DNA of 39,375 nucleotides from Candidatus Gallimonas merdigallinarum (GTDB lineage: Bacteria; Bacillota; Clostridia; Christensenellales; Borkfalkiaceae), in NCBI GenBank assembly GCA_904373325.1, contig CAJFFP010000020.1, positions 1 to 39,375 on the forward strand. Reading direction: 5' to 3'. This document shows, one piece after another, positions 9,343-16,051 of the stretch (positions are counted from its first letter, which is position 1; every line of letters begins with the position of its first letter). The notes beneath the pieces are model-generated. The model was not told where the DNA came from and did not search any database. It saw only the letters and a list, made by a program, of their open reading frames with translations. The translations under genes and the position numbers were made by a program.

Positions 9343-10326
9343 TCAGTATTCCACCGTGGGAACTTTCTCAATGAGCCAGCGGATGAACAGGATCAGCGGA
9401 ACGCCGATACAGGTAAAGATCAGCCCCGTACAGGAAACAAGCCCGTAATTGCCCGTGCCGCCGTACGTGCCCCCGCCGTACACCTGCTGATAGATCCAGA
9501 ACGAAAGCGTCATGGTGTTGAATCCGCCGTCCGGATGGAACAGCAGGATGGGACCGCCCGCATTGAAAATCCCCGTAAAGAGGAAGATGACCCACGTCGA
9601 AATAGACGACCAGATGAGCGGCAGAATGAGATAGACCAGCTCTTTGAACGCCGTACACCCGTCAAGACGCGCCGATTCCAGCACTTCCACGGGAATGCGG
9701 GACATTGCGCTGCCGATGATGATCATATTCGTGCTGAACCCCGTCCAGACGCAGTAAATCAGGATCGCGGGCGTCGCCGTGCTCGGGTTATTCAGAAAGC
9801 CTTCTTCGGGGACGGTGATCCCCATTTTCTCCAACAGAGAGCCGATCGGTCCGGACGGCGAGATCATGTTGGAATACACGCTGACAAGAACGATGCCCGA
9901 GATGATGGCGGGCAGGAAGAAAATCACGCGGAAAGCGGCGTATCCTGCAAGTTTTTTATAGATAAAATAACTGATGAGCAGCGTCAGCGGGAAAATTACC
10001 AGCAGGTTGACCGAAAAGTACTTCAAAGTGTTCAGAATCCCCATGCCGATCGTTTCACCGTACGGAGAGGTAAGCTGATGCCAGAAAAGCGTAAAGTTGA
10101 CCAGACTCCAATTCCCCATATTGTCCTGAAATGCCAGCACAAAGGAACTGAGGTTGACGTACAGCCAGAATACGAGCCAGTTCAGAACGGGCAAAGCGAG
10201 AATGCAGATAAGAAAAATCGTTTCTCTTCTCTTCATCCCCGACTTTTTCTTTTTCTCTTTGGACGCAGGCGGCTGTTTGGTTTCTTGCGCGAAATCGTCC
10301 AGAACTTCATTCGTTTCTGCTTCCAT
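9343..10326 (-). CDS. Carbohydrate ABC transporter permease, MalF/UgpA-like
   Basis: This is a 327-residue membrane permease and the first gene of the operon. A charged, lysine-rich N-terminal tail (KEKKKKSGMKRRE) precedes the first membrane segment at about residues 35-57. The EAA loop reads PVEVLESARLDGCTAFKELV at about residues 218-238. A GGAGG ribosome binding site supports the ATG at 10326; an overlapping ATG at 10330 is in another frame. It pairs with the MalG-like permease to form the channel of a sugar importer. A candidate promoter and an inverted repeat lie directly upstream. Confidence 0.93.
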   Translation of the reverse strand: MEAETNEVLDDFAQETKQPPASKEKKKKSGMKRRETIFLICILALPVLNWLVFWLYVNLSSFVLAFQDNMGNWSLVNFTLFWHQLTSPYGETIGMGILNTLKYFSVNLLVIFPLTLLISYFIYKKLAGYAAFRVIFFLPAIISGIVLVSVYSNMISPSGPIGSLLEKMGITVPEEGFLNNPSTATPAILIYCVWTGFSTNMIIIGSAMSRIPVEVLESARLDGCTAFKELVYLILPLIWSSISTWVIFLFTGIFNAGGPILLFHPDGGFNTMTLSFWIYQQVYGGGTYGGTGNYGLVSCTGLIFTCIGVPLILFIRWLIEKVPTVEY

Positions 10327-10351
10327 TCATTTTCCTCCTTATTCTTTTGCA

Positions 10352-10388
10352 TTTATATACTAACACAATCCTTTTCGCGTATGTTAGT
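10352..10388 (-). promoter_or_regulatory. Candidate operon promoter with an ACTAACA inverted repeat
   Basis: A TATAAA -10-like hexamer (10352-10357, read on the minus strand) lies about 25 bases upstream of the permease start and has no good -35. Directly upstream is the perfect 7-bp inverted repeat ACTAACA (10359-10365) and TGTTAGT (10382-10388). Half-site centres are 23 bases apart, close to two helical turns. Its position over the -35 region suggests an activator site for the neighbouring AraC-type regulator. This is inference. Confidence 0.5.
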
Positions 10389-10435
10389 CTTATTTTTGCA
10401 TTTTTTTATAGAATCTTATTATCAAAAATAAATTC

Positions 10436-10464
10436 TTGACATTATTTCACAATTATGCTACAAT
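10436..10464 (+). promoter_or_regulatory. Promoter of the AraC-family gene
   Basis: TTGACA (10436-10441) and TACAAT (10459-10464) are separated by 17 bases, which is near-consensus for the housekeeping sigma factor. It reads towards the AraC gene, whose ATG lies 27 bases further on. Confidence 0.85.
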
Positions 10465-10491
10465 GAAGCAAAAGATTATCGGAGGAAAAAC

Positions 10492-11400
10492 ATGGATGTA
10501 GCACAAGTGGAGCTGACCCCTACCGATCTGCCGTCTACGCTCACGATCAGGCAACTGTATTGCGTATATTCCTATTACTACACGCCGAAATTTTCCTTCC
10601 GCGGCGAACGACACGCGCCGTGGGAGATCGTATTCGTCCAATCGGGGCGCGTCGCCGTGGAAACGCCCGACTACACGCAGACGCTCACACACGGCATGTG
10701 CATTCTGCATAAACCGTGGATCCCGCACAAGATCCGCGCGGACAACGTCTCCTGCTACGTCAACATCATCAGCTTTACCGCCGATCAGGACGAGCTGATC
10801 ATGCCCATCGCCGATCGCCCGATCGAACTTGACAAGACGTCGCAAAGCTATCTCATCAGCATCGTGAACGACGGAACGACGATCGTTGCGGGGAAAAACC
10901 ACGTTCCCGAAATGAAAAAATTTCAGACGAAGAAGTTCGCGTCGCATCAGACGGTTAAAAATCTGCTGGAACTGCTTCTGATCCGCCTGCTCCGCCGGAA
11001 CGACGACGAAAAGGAATCGGAAAGCAACGAATCGAGCAAAATGAACTCGGCAGTCCTCTCCGTAATCAACATTCTTGCCGACCACCTCTGCGAAAAGCTG
11101 TGTCTGGATACGATCGCCCGAAAGGTCGGGTACAGCGTTTCGCGGATCTCCTCCATCTTCAAGGAGTACACGGGGGAATCCATCATCAACTATTTCATCA
11201 AAATGCGCATTCAGAAGGCGCAGGAGCTGATTCTGCTCAATCAGATGTCCTTCCGCGAAATCAGCGATTACCTCGGGTTCGATACCATTCAGTATTTCTC
11301 ATCGCAGTTCAAAAAGACGACGGGACTCACGCCCCTTCAATATAAAAAACTTGTGCAAGTCAGCGACACTTATTGCGATACGAACTACAATAAATCGTAA
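10492..11400 (+). CDS. AraC-family transcriptional regulator
   Basis: This is a 302-residue regulator. The N-terminal half is a cupin-like sensing domain (PWEIVFVQSGRVAVETPDYT, then HGMCILHKPWIPHKI). The C-terminal 100 residues carry the double helix-turn-helix of the AraC family: DTIARKVGYSVSRISSIFK followed by FREISDYLGFDTIQYFSSQF and the closing KKTTGLTPLQYKK. A GGAGG site precedes the ATG at 10492. It is divergent from the sugar-transport operon, which is the usual position for an AraC protein activating its neighbour in response to the imported sugar. Its own promoter is close to consensus. Confidence 0.93.
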   Translation: MDVAQVELTPTDLPSTLTIRQLYCVYSYYYTPKFSFRGERHAPWEIVFVQSGRVAVETPDYTQTLTHGMCILHKPWIPHKIRADNVSCYVNIISFTADQDELIMPIADRPIELDKTSQSYLISIVNDGTTIVAGKNHVPEMKKFQTKKFASHQTVKNLLELLLIRLLRRNDDEKESESNESSKMNSAVLSVINILADHLCEKLCLDTIARKVGYSVSRISSIFKEYTGESIINYFIKMRIQKAQELILLNQMSFREISDYLGFDTIQYFSSQFKKTTGLTPLQYKKLVQVSDTYCDTNYNKS

Positions 11401-11405
11401 CCGCA

Positions 11406-11419
11406 CGCCCGAGCGGGCG
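11406..11419. terminator. Hairpin between convergent genes
   Basis: A 6-bp inverted repeat, CGCCCG-AG-CGGGCG, fills the 20-base gap between the convergent AraC and oxidoreductase genes. It has no clear T-tract, so it is a weak bidirectional terminator candidate. Confidence 0.35.
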
Positions 11420-11420
11420 A

Positions 11421-12644
11421 TCAGAGCGGAACGACGTCCTCGTTCTTTCTCGTTTTCCAGCGTCCGCCCGTAAAATCGGGAATCGCGACCGCCGCGCCGC
11501 CCGCACGGATCGACTGCTCCGAAAGCGGCGTGATCGCCATCCATGCGGCGGCGTCGTAGACGTCGATGGGCATGGGCGCGCCCGAAAGGACCGCGCGGAA
11601 AAATTCGCGCAGCATGAGGTAATCCATCCCCCCATGCCCGCAGCGAAGTCTGTCCCGCTCCACGTTTTTCCAGATCTCGGGAAGATACTCCGCAAAATCG
11701 TCGGCGTTCCCGAGGTATTTTTTTACCGAATCCCGCGGCTCAAAAAATTCTTCCAGCCCCTCGTCGTCCAGAAGGATCGCGTCGATATCCTGCAAGCAGC
11801 AGCCCTTCGTGCCGCGGACGGTAAATTCGCGGGAATAATAGCGCGGGAGCGTTGTATCGAGTTTTAAAGAGATCGTCGTGCCGTCCTCGCAGGTGATGAG
11901 CGTATTGACGATATCCCCCTGTGCGAACTTCTGCCCGACCAGCGAAGGATCGGGGTTGCGCGGCGTGCGGGAGAACTCCTCCAATCCCGCGGACTTTGAC
12001 GAAACGGAGACGAGGCTGCGCATTCTGTTCCCGCGGTTGATCCCGACCAGACGGGCGATCGGACCCAATTCGTGCGTGGGATAATTTTCGCAGTTGCGCT
12101 CCATATAATTTTTCAGGCGGTAATGCCTGTTGACCTTTCCGCCAAGCACTTCGCCGCGCAGGTCATGCCCGTACGCGCCGTGACAATGCACGACGGCGCC
12201 GAGCTTCCCCGCACGCGCCAGCGCCGTAGAGAGCAATTCAAACTTGCCGTAACAGCAGTTTTCCAAGAACATGAACGGCGTTCCGGTCTGCTCATAGACC
12301 TGCACCAATGTTTCGCAGTCCTCAATGCTGTATGCGCCGCCCACTTCCAATGCCGTGACTTTTCCCGCACGGAGGCAGTCGAGCGCAATCGGAACGTGGC
12401 TCTCCCACGACGTTGCGATGATCACGGCGTCCACGTCTGGATCGTTCAGTATTTCATGATAATCGGCGCACGCCTTCGGCTTGCGCCCGCTTTTTTTGGC
12501 GACCGTCTCCGCCGCTTCCTCCCGTCTGTCCGCATATAGATCGCAGACGGCAACGACGGACGCCTCCTCCATGTCGGCAACAATCGACGTAAGCAAACTG
12601 CCGCGGCATCCCTGCCCGATGACCGCCGTATTTACCCTTTGCAT
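11421..12644 (-). CDS. Gfo/Idh/MocA-family oxidoreductase, GH109-like
   Basis: This is a 407-residue NAD(P)-dependent protein. Residues 1-130 form a Rossmann fold (AVIGQGCRGSLL, VVAVCDLYADR, DAVIIATSWESHVPIAL). Residues about 165-215 contain GAYGHDLRGEV, NYPTHELGPIARLVGINRGN and LVSVSSKS, which match the pattern of GH109 enzymes; these act on alpha-N-acetylgalactosamine by an NAD-dependent oxidation-elimination route. The start at 12644 is chosen because GGGAGG lies 7 bases upstream; an upstream in-frame ATG at 12665 has none. It ends 20 bases from the convergent AraC gene. A role in processing the imported sugar is inference. It could instead be an ordinary sugar dehydrogenase of the same superfamily. 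Confidence 0.82.
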   Translation of the reverse strand: MQRVNTAVIGQGCRGSLLTSIVADMEEASVVAVCDLYADRREEAAETVAKKSGRKPKACADYHEILNDPDVDAVIIATSWESHVPIALDCLRAGKVTALEVGGAYSIEDCETLVQVYEQTGTPFMFLENCCYGKFELLSTALARAGKLGAVVHCHGAYGHDLRGEVLGGKVNRHYRLKNYMERNCENYPTHELGPIARLVGINRGNRMRSLVSVSSKSAGLEEFSRTPRNPDPSLVGQKFAQGDIVNTLITCEDGTTISLKLDTTLPRYYSREFTVRGTKGCCLQDIDAILLDDEGLEEFFEPRDSVKKYLGNADDFAEYLPEIWKNVERDRLRCGHGGMDYLMLREFFRAVLSGAPMPIDVYDAAAWMAITPLSEQSIRAGGAAVAIPDFTGGRWKTRKNEDVVPL

Positions 12645-12973
12645 AAGAATCCTCCCATTTTTCATCTACAAAAATTATACCATCACGGTATATAAAGTGG
12701 TAGTCACATTCTCCTTAATTTTTATAATATCTGACTATTTTTCAATTCAAAACAGAACTGATTTGATAAATTTGATGCTATCCATGAGAGCGGCTTCTTG
12801 CATATTGCGCCTTCCTTTTCTGATAACGGAGTTTTAAGAAATGTGATGGAATATCCCGTTTCCAAACTTTCGTCAACGTTGTTTCTGACCTTTTCGCAGC
12901 CGTATCATCGGATTTTGGCGGCAAGGCGGACGGCGTCAGAAAAAAGTCTTTGCCTTAAATAAAAAACCGCGAA

Positions 12974-13008
12974 AAAAAGAACCGAGCGCATTTACTCGGC
13001 TCTTTTCT
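12974..13008 (-). terminator. Intrinsic terminator
   Basis: On the minus strand a GAGCCGAG/CTCGGTTC stem-loop is followed by TTTTTTT. It lies downstream of the acetyltransferase gene, after the repeat copy at 13021-13054. Confidence 0.7.
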
Positions 13009-13020
13009 GCATGAAAAAAA

Positions 13021-13054
13021 GCGCCGCCGAAGCGGTGCTTTCGTGGTGGTGGAG
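13021..13054. repeat. Copy 1 of the tRNA-Ala 3' flank repeat
   Basis: These 34 bases repeat, with one mismatch and one single-base gap, the 35 bases at 13837-13871, which cover the tRNA-Ala terminator hairpin and the tRNA 3' terminus. Read on the minus strand, this copy ends in a hairpin with TTTTTTT, so it is the more normal terminator. The two copies bracket the acetyltransferase gene. Confidence 0.8.
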
Positions 13055-13094
13055 AGGTAGTAACCTAAAACGAATTTTATGAAGTAGATTAACT

Positions 13095-13694
13095 TTAATA
13101 AGTTCCATTATACACGGGATATCTATGCTTATCATCTTCTGTAATTTCTCTCAAAATTTTACAGGGCACCCCAACAGCCACGACATTAGACGGAATATCT
13201 TTGTTTACTACACTTCCTGCCCCAATAACAGAGTTGTCCCCGATTGTAACACCTGCTAAAATAACAGATCCGGCACCAATCCACACATTGTTTCCAATAG
13301 TAATAGGTTTAGATATTTCAATTCCATCTTTACGCATTTCGGGATCAATCGCGTGTTCTGCCGTTGTAAAAGTGCAATTCGGACCGACAAAAACATAATC
13401 TCCAAATATCACTTTCGATCCATCCTGAATAATACAATTATGATTGGCGTAGAAAAAATCTCCAACTTCAATGTTATAACCGTAATCACACCAAAATGGC
13501 GGTACAAATGTGGCGTTTTTTCCGAGTTTTCCTATTAAATTCTGAAGGATTTCACTATGTCCTACAACATCGCTTGGACAAAGCTGGTTATATTTATGAC
13601 ATTTGATTTTTACCGTTTGTATTAGTCTTTCATATTCGGGATTGTAACTTCCTTTGAAAAAGCAGTTTTGTGGTACGAAAGGTTTATTACTCAT
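13095..13694 (-). CDS. Sugar O-acetyltransferase (LacA/Maa family, hexapeptide repeat)
   Basis: This 199-residue protein should transfer acetyl groups from acetyl-CoA to sugar hydroxyls. The N-terminal 55 residues form the Maa-type cap helices (YNPEYERLIQTVKIKCHKYN). A left-handed beta-helix of hexapeptide repeats follows (PPFWCDYGYNIEVGDFFYAN, then KPITIGNNVWIGAGSVIL). The catalytic His is likely in TTAEHAIDP. Length is normal for the family. A GGAGG site precedes the ATG at 13694, and a TTGCAT-N18-TAAAAT promoter lies upstream. The gene is clearly more AT-rich than its neighbours and is bracketed by direct repeats of the tRNA-Ala 3' flank, which suggests horizontal acquisition. The actual sugar is unknown. 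Confidence 0.92.
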   Translation of the reverse strand: MSNKPFVPQNCFFKGSYNPEYERLIQTVKIKCHKYNQLCPSDVVGHSEILQNLIGKLGKNATFVPPFWCDYGYNIEVGDFFYANHNCIIQDGSKVIFGDYVFVGPNCTFTTAEHAIDPEMRKDGIEISKPITIGNNVWIGAGSVILAGVTIGDNSVIGAGSVVNKDIPSNVVAVGVPCKILREITEDDKHRYPVYNGTY

Positions 13695-13739
13695 GAATTA
13701 ACGCCTCCTTATTCTCTATGAAATTATTGTTCTTACATT

Positions 13740-13769
13740 ATTTTACCATATTCACTAATATAAATGCAA
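13740..13769 (-). promoter_or_regulatory. Promoter of the acetyltransferase gene
   Basis: On the minus strand TTGCAT (13764-13769) and TAAAAT (13740-13745) are 18 bases apart and lie about 45 bases upstream of the start codon. Confidence 0.6.
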
Positions 13770-13816
13770 CTTAAAATATTTTGGCACTATGGCGGGTGCT
13801 TGAATAAACGAGCGGC

Positions 13817-13874
13817 TAGCTCCACCACCACGAAAAGCACCGCCGAAGCGGTGCTTTTCGTGGTGGTGGAGCTA
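13817..13874. repeat. 58-bp near-perfect palindrome overlapping the tRNA-Ala 3' end
   Basis: Two perfectly complementary 27-bp arms (13817-13843 and 13848-13874) flank a CGAA loop. The right arm contains the last 11 bases of the tRNA-Ala gene, including the encoded CCA, plus the AAAAGCACCGC terminator stem. The left arm is an inverted copy of all of this. In RNA it forms the terminator hairpin, but it could extend into the tRNA acceptor strand. Confidence 0.9.
13837..13871. repeat. Copy 2 of the tRNA-Ala 3' flank repeat
   Basis: This is the second copy of the repeat at 13021-13054. It covers the tRNA-Ala terminator hairpin (GCACCGC-TTCG-GCGGTGC on the minus strand, followed by TTTT) and the tRNA CCA end. 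It also serves as the terminator of tRNA-Ala. Confidence 0.8.
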
Positions 13875-13939
13875 AGGGGATTCGAACCCCTGACCTTTTG
13901 AATGCCATTCAAACGCGCTACCAACTGCGCTATAACCCC
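13864..13939 (-). tRNA. tRNA-Ala (anticodon GGC)
   Basis: This 76-base gene folds into a complete cloverleaf. The acceptor stem GGGGTTA/TAGCTCC includes the G3:U70 pair that defines alanine tRNAs. The D arm is GCGCAGTTGGTAGCGC. The anticodon stem TTTGA/TCAAA encloses loop ATGGCAT with anticodon GGC. The T arm is AGGGG-TTCGAAT-CCCCT, and CCA is encoded. Upstream lie two further copies of its first 26 bases and an 84-bp repeat array. The only consensus promoter seen is about 480 bases upstream, so the transcript probably reads through the array. Confidence 0.97.
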
Positions 13940-13982
13940 GTGTCGATTCAGTTGTGTTTGGAAACTGATTTTATAGCGCTCC

Positions 13983-14066
13983 CGATGAATGCCATTGCGG
14001 CGCGTCGAGGGGACCTCTCCGCACCGATGCCATTTTGCACGTCCGTGCAAAGCTTCGCTTCGCTCG
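13983..14066. repeat. 84-bp repeat, unit A
   Basis: This is one of three identical-looking 84-base units. Each holds a TTTGCAC/GTGCAAA hairpin, a GAGGGGACCTCTC near-palindrome, two ATGCCAT words, and a CTTCGCTTCGCTCG end. A related stretch around CTGATTTTA precedes each unit. Unit A lies between the functional tRNA-Ala and the first truncated copy. Confidence 0.88.
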
Positions 14067-14083
14067 CGCACCCGCCGCGCACC

Positions 14084-14109
14084 CGCGCTACCAACTGCGC
14101 TATAACCCC
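14084..14109 (-). pseudogene. Truncated tRNA-Ala copy (5' half only), copy 2
   Basis: These 26 bases are identical to the first 26 bases of the tRNA-Ala gene (acceptor 5' strand and D arm). The anticodon arm, T arm and acceptor 3' strand are missing; GC-rich repeat sequence follows instead. It cannot fold as a tRNA. Confidence 0.88.
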
Positions 14110-14152
14110 ATTTTAATTCAGTTGTGTTCGGAAGCTGATTTTACAACGCCGC

Positions 14153-14236
14153 CGATGAATGCCATTGCGGCGCGTCGAGGGGACCTCTCCGCACCGATGC
14201 CATTTTGCACGTCCGTGCAAAGCTTCGCTTCGCTCG
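14153..14236. repeat. 84-bp repeat, unit B
   Basis: This is the second copy of the 84-base unit. It joins directly to the CTGATTTTA leader of unit C without a tRNA half between, as expected if one boundary was lost by recombination. Confidence 0.88.
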
Positions 14237-14258
14237 GAACCTGATTTTATAACGCTCC

Positions 14259-14342
14259 CGATGAATGCCATTGCGGCGCGTCGAGGGGACCTCTCCGCAC
14301 CGATGCCATTTTGCACGTCCGTGCAAAGCTTCGCTTCGCTCG
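14259..14342. repeat. 84-bp repeat, unit C
   Basis: This is the third copy of the 84-base unit. It is followed by a short nested duplication of the CGCTTCGCTCGCGCACCCG motif and then by a tRNA-Ala 5' half. Confidence 0.88.
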
Positions 14343-14371
14343 CGCACCCGCCTTCGCTTCGCTCGCGCACC

Positions 14372-14397
14372 CGCGCTACCAACTGCGCTATAACCCC
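14372..14397 (-). pseudogene. Truncated tRNA-Ala copy (5' half only), copy 3
   Basis: This is a second extra copy of the first 26 bases of tRNA-Ala, perfectly conserved and closest to the promoter at 14421-14449. It marks the original position where the tRNA would be expected, about 20-25 bases after the predicted transcription start. Confidence 0.88.
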
Positions 14398-14420
14398 GTA
14401 TTAATCCGTACAACATGGCT

Positions 14421-14449
14421 ATTATACGATATTCCGCCGCATTTGTCAA
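14421..14449 (-). promoter_or_regulatory. Consensus promoter of the tRNA-Ala/repeat transcript
   Basis: On the minus strand TTGACA (14444-14449) and TATAAT (14421-14426) are exactly 17 bases apart, a perfect consensus. It reads into the truncated tRNA copies and then the functional tRNA-Ala. Confidence 0.92.
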
Positions 14450-14502
14450 TGCAAAATGCAGCTTACCGCAGAAATTCATCGGACACAATCCCCCCATCTC
14501 AT

Positions 14503-14528
14503 AAAAAAAGGGCGGCTGCCCGCCGCCC
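14503..14528 (-). terminator. Terminator of pyruvate kinase
   Basis: On the minus strand a GGGCGGC/GCCGCCC stem is followed by TTTTTTT, 17 bases downstream of the pyruvate kinase stop codon. Confidence 0.88.
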
Positions 14529-14544
14529 TTTTGTCTTTTGAGTT

Positions 14545-15957
14545 TTATACGGTTTCAATATTGATGAGATTTGAGTTGCCGCTCTTGCCGTTCGGCGTAC
14601 CGCCCGTAATTACGATGGTATCCCCTTTCTTCACCAGCCCTGAATCGCGCGCCGCGCATTTTGCGAAGTGGAACAGAACGTCCACCGAGTTGTATTCCTC
14701 GCTCATCATCGGGAGAACGCCCCAGCTTAGCGCAAGTTTACGGTAACTTCTCTCATCCGTCGTCATGCCGATAATATCGATCATCGGACGGAAACGGGAG
14801 ACCATCTTCGCGGTGCCGCCCGTCCGCGTACAGACGACGATCGCCTTTGCGTGGACGTCGCGCGCCAGCGTGCAAGCCGAATGCGAGAGCGCGTCCGCAA
14901 TTCCCGTAATACGGTAATCTTTCTCGTCGATGGATTGAATGAAGTTCTGCTTGCTCTCCGCCTGCTGCGCGATGCGCGCCATCGCGGCGACCGCCTGCAC
15001 GGGATAAAGCCCCGCCGCAGTCTCGCCCGAGAGCATGATCGCGCTCGACCCGTCGTAGACGGCGTTCGCCACGTCGGAGATTTCCGCACGCGTAGGACGG
15101 GGCTGCTTGATCATGGATTCCAGCATCTCCGTCGCCGTAATGCAACGTTTTCCCGCCCTGCGGCAGGCGTTGATGATCGTTTTCTGAATGTCGGGCAGCT
15201 CTTCATAGGGAATTTCCACGCCCATATCGCCGCGCCCGATCATGATGCCGTCCGAAACTTCGAGAATGGATTGCAGGTTGTTCACGCCCGCGCGGTTTTC
15301 GATCTTGGCGATCAGGTCAATGTCGTCGGAGCCGTGCTCGTGCAGGAATGTTCTGACATCGATGATGTCCTGCGCTTTGGAAACGAAGGAGCAGGCGACA
15401 AAGTCCACCCCCTGCTCGATGCCGAACAGCAGATCGCTCTTATCCTGTTCGGAAAGATAGACGAGTCTGAGCTCCTTCTCGGGGAAGAACATGCTCTTGC
15501 GGTTGGAAAGCTCGCCGCCGATCACGACGGTGCAGACGACCTCGGGCTTTTTGACTTTTTTCACCTCAAAAACCATCAGACCGTTGTTGAGAAGGATCTT
15601 GTCCCCGGGGTTCATCTCCTCGCAGATGCCCTTGTAGGAAACGGAGACGCGCGTCTCGTCGCCCTCGACCTCCTCGGTCGTAAATGCAAAAGTGTCCCCT
15701 TCCTTCAAAAAGACTTTGCCGTCCCGAAAGGTCTTGATGCGGAATTCCGGACCTTTGGTATCGAGCAGGATGGGAAGCGGAATGTTTTTCTCCTCGCGCA
15801 CCTTTTTGATGGTTGCGATTTTTTTCGCATGATCTTCATAAGTTCCGTGAGAGAAATTGATGCGCGCGACGTTCATTCCGGCATCCGCCATGGCGCCGAT
15901 GATTTCTTCGGTCTCGGAAGCGGGTCCCAACGTGCAGACGATCTTGGTCTTTTTCAT
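14545..15957 (-). CDS. pyk: Pyruvate kinase
   Basis: This 470-residue enzyme makes pyruvate and ATP from phosphoenolpyruvate and ADP in glycolysis. It opens KIVCTLGPASETEEII, followed by MNVARINFSHGTYEDH. The active-site signature is IENRAGVNN with MIGRGDMGVEIPYE, and TATEMLESMIKQPRPTRAE follows. The C-terminal domain contains TRTGGTAKMVSRFRP. The length matches the classic 470-residue form without an extra phosphohistidine domain. A GAGGAG site precedes the ATG at 15957, and a terminator lies downstream, so it is a single-gene unit divergent from the RNase P RNA gene. Confidence 0.98.
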   Translation of the reverse strand: MKKTKIVCTLGPASETEEIIGAMADAGMNVARINFSHGTYEDHAKKIATIKKVREEKNIPLPILLDTKGPEFRIKTFRDGKVFLKEGDTFAFTTEEVEGDETRVSVSYKGICEEMNPGDKILLNNGLMVFEVKKVKKPEVVCTVVIGGELSNRKSMFFPEKELRLVYLSEQDKSDLLFGIEQGVDFVACSFVSKAQDIIDVRTFLHEHGSDDIDLIAKIENRAGVNNLQSILEVSDGIMIGRGDMGVEIPYEELPDIQKTIINACRRAGKRCITATEMLESMIKQPRPTRAEISDVANAVYDGSSAIMLSGETAAGLYPVQAVAAMARIAQQAESKQNFIQSIDEKDYRITGIADALSHSACTLARDVHAKAIVVCTRTGGTAKMVSRFRPMIDIIGMTTDERSYRKLALSWGVLPMMSEEYNSVDVLFHFAKCAARDSGLVKKGDTIVITGGTPNGKSGNSNLINIETV

Positions 15958-15989
15958 ACGATCTCCTCAATGCAAAATATTTCTATATT

Positions 15990-16017
15990 ATTCTATCATA
16001 TTTTCCGTAAAAAACAA
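15990..16017 (-). promoter_or_regulatory. Promoter of pyk
   Basis: On the minus strand TTGTTT (16012-16017) and TAGAAT (15990-15995) are 16 bases apart, about 33 bases before the pyk start codon. Confidence 0.65.
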
Positions 16018-16035
16018 GCCTTTTTTTAAATTTTG

Positions 16036-16044
16036 TGCTATAAT
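16036..16044 (+). promoter_or_regulatory. Extended -10 promoter of rnpB
   Basis: TG-C-TATAAT (16036-16044) lies 8 bases before the RNA start. There is no recognisable -35, which fits an extended -10 promoter. Confidence 0.65.
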
Positions 16045-16051
16045 ATTACTG

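Larger units (their letters stand above)
12645..13094. other. Gene-free interval: promoter region, terminator and repeat copy
   Basis: No convincing gene is present. On the minus strand a TATAAT (12674-12679) lies about 30 bases before the oxidoreductase start, with no good -35. A terminator hairpin occurs around 12974-13008. A copy of the tRNA-Ala flank occurs at 13021-13054. The remaining bases (about 12,720-12,970) are AT-rich near the oxidoreductase and otherwise featureless. Confidence 0.6.

Noticed and set aside
10327-10491. A riboswitch or structured leader upstream of the sugar operon.
   Set aside because: The predicted leader is only about 20 bases and no known riboswitch motif was seen.
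13983-14342. A CRISPR array made of the 84-bp repeats.
   Set aside because: The repeats are too long, irregularly spaced and contain tRNA pieces between them; there are no cas genes.
13787-14541. Several short open frames inside the tRNA-Ala repeat zone.
   Set aside because: They simply translate the repeats in various frames, lack ribosome binding sites and change with repeat number.
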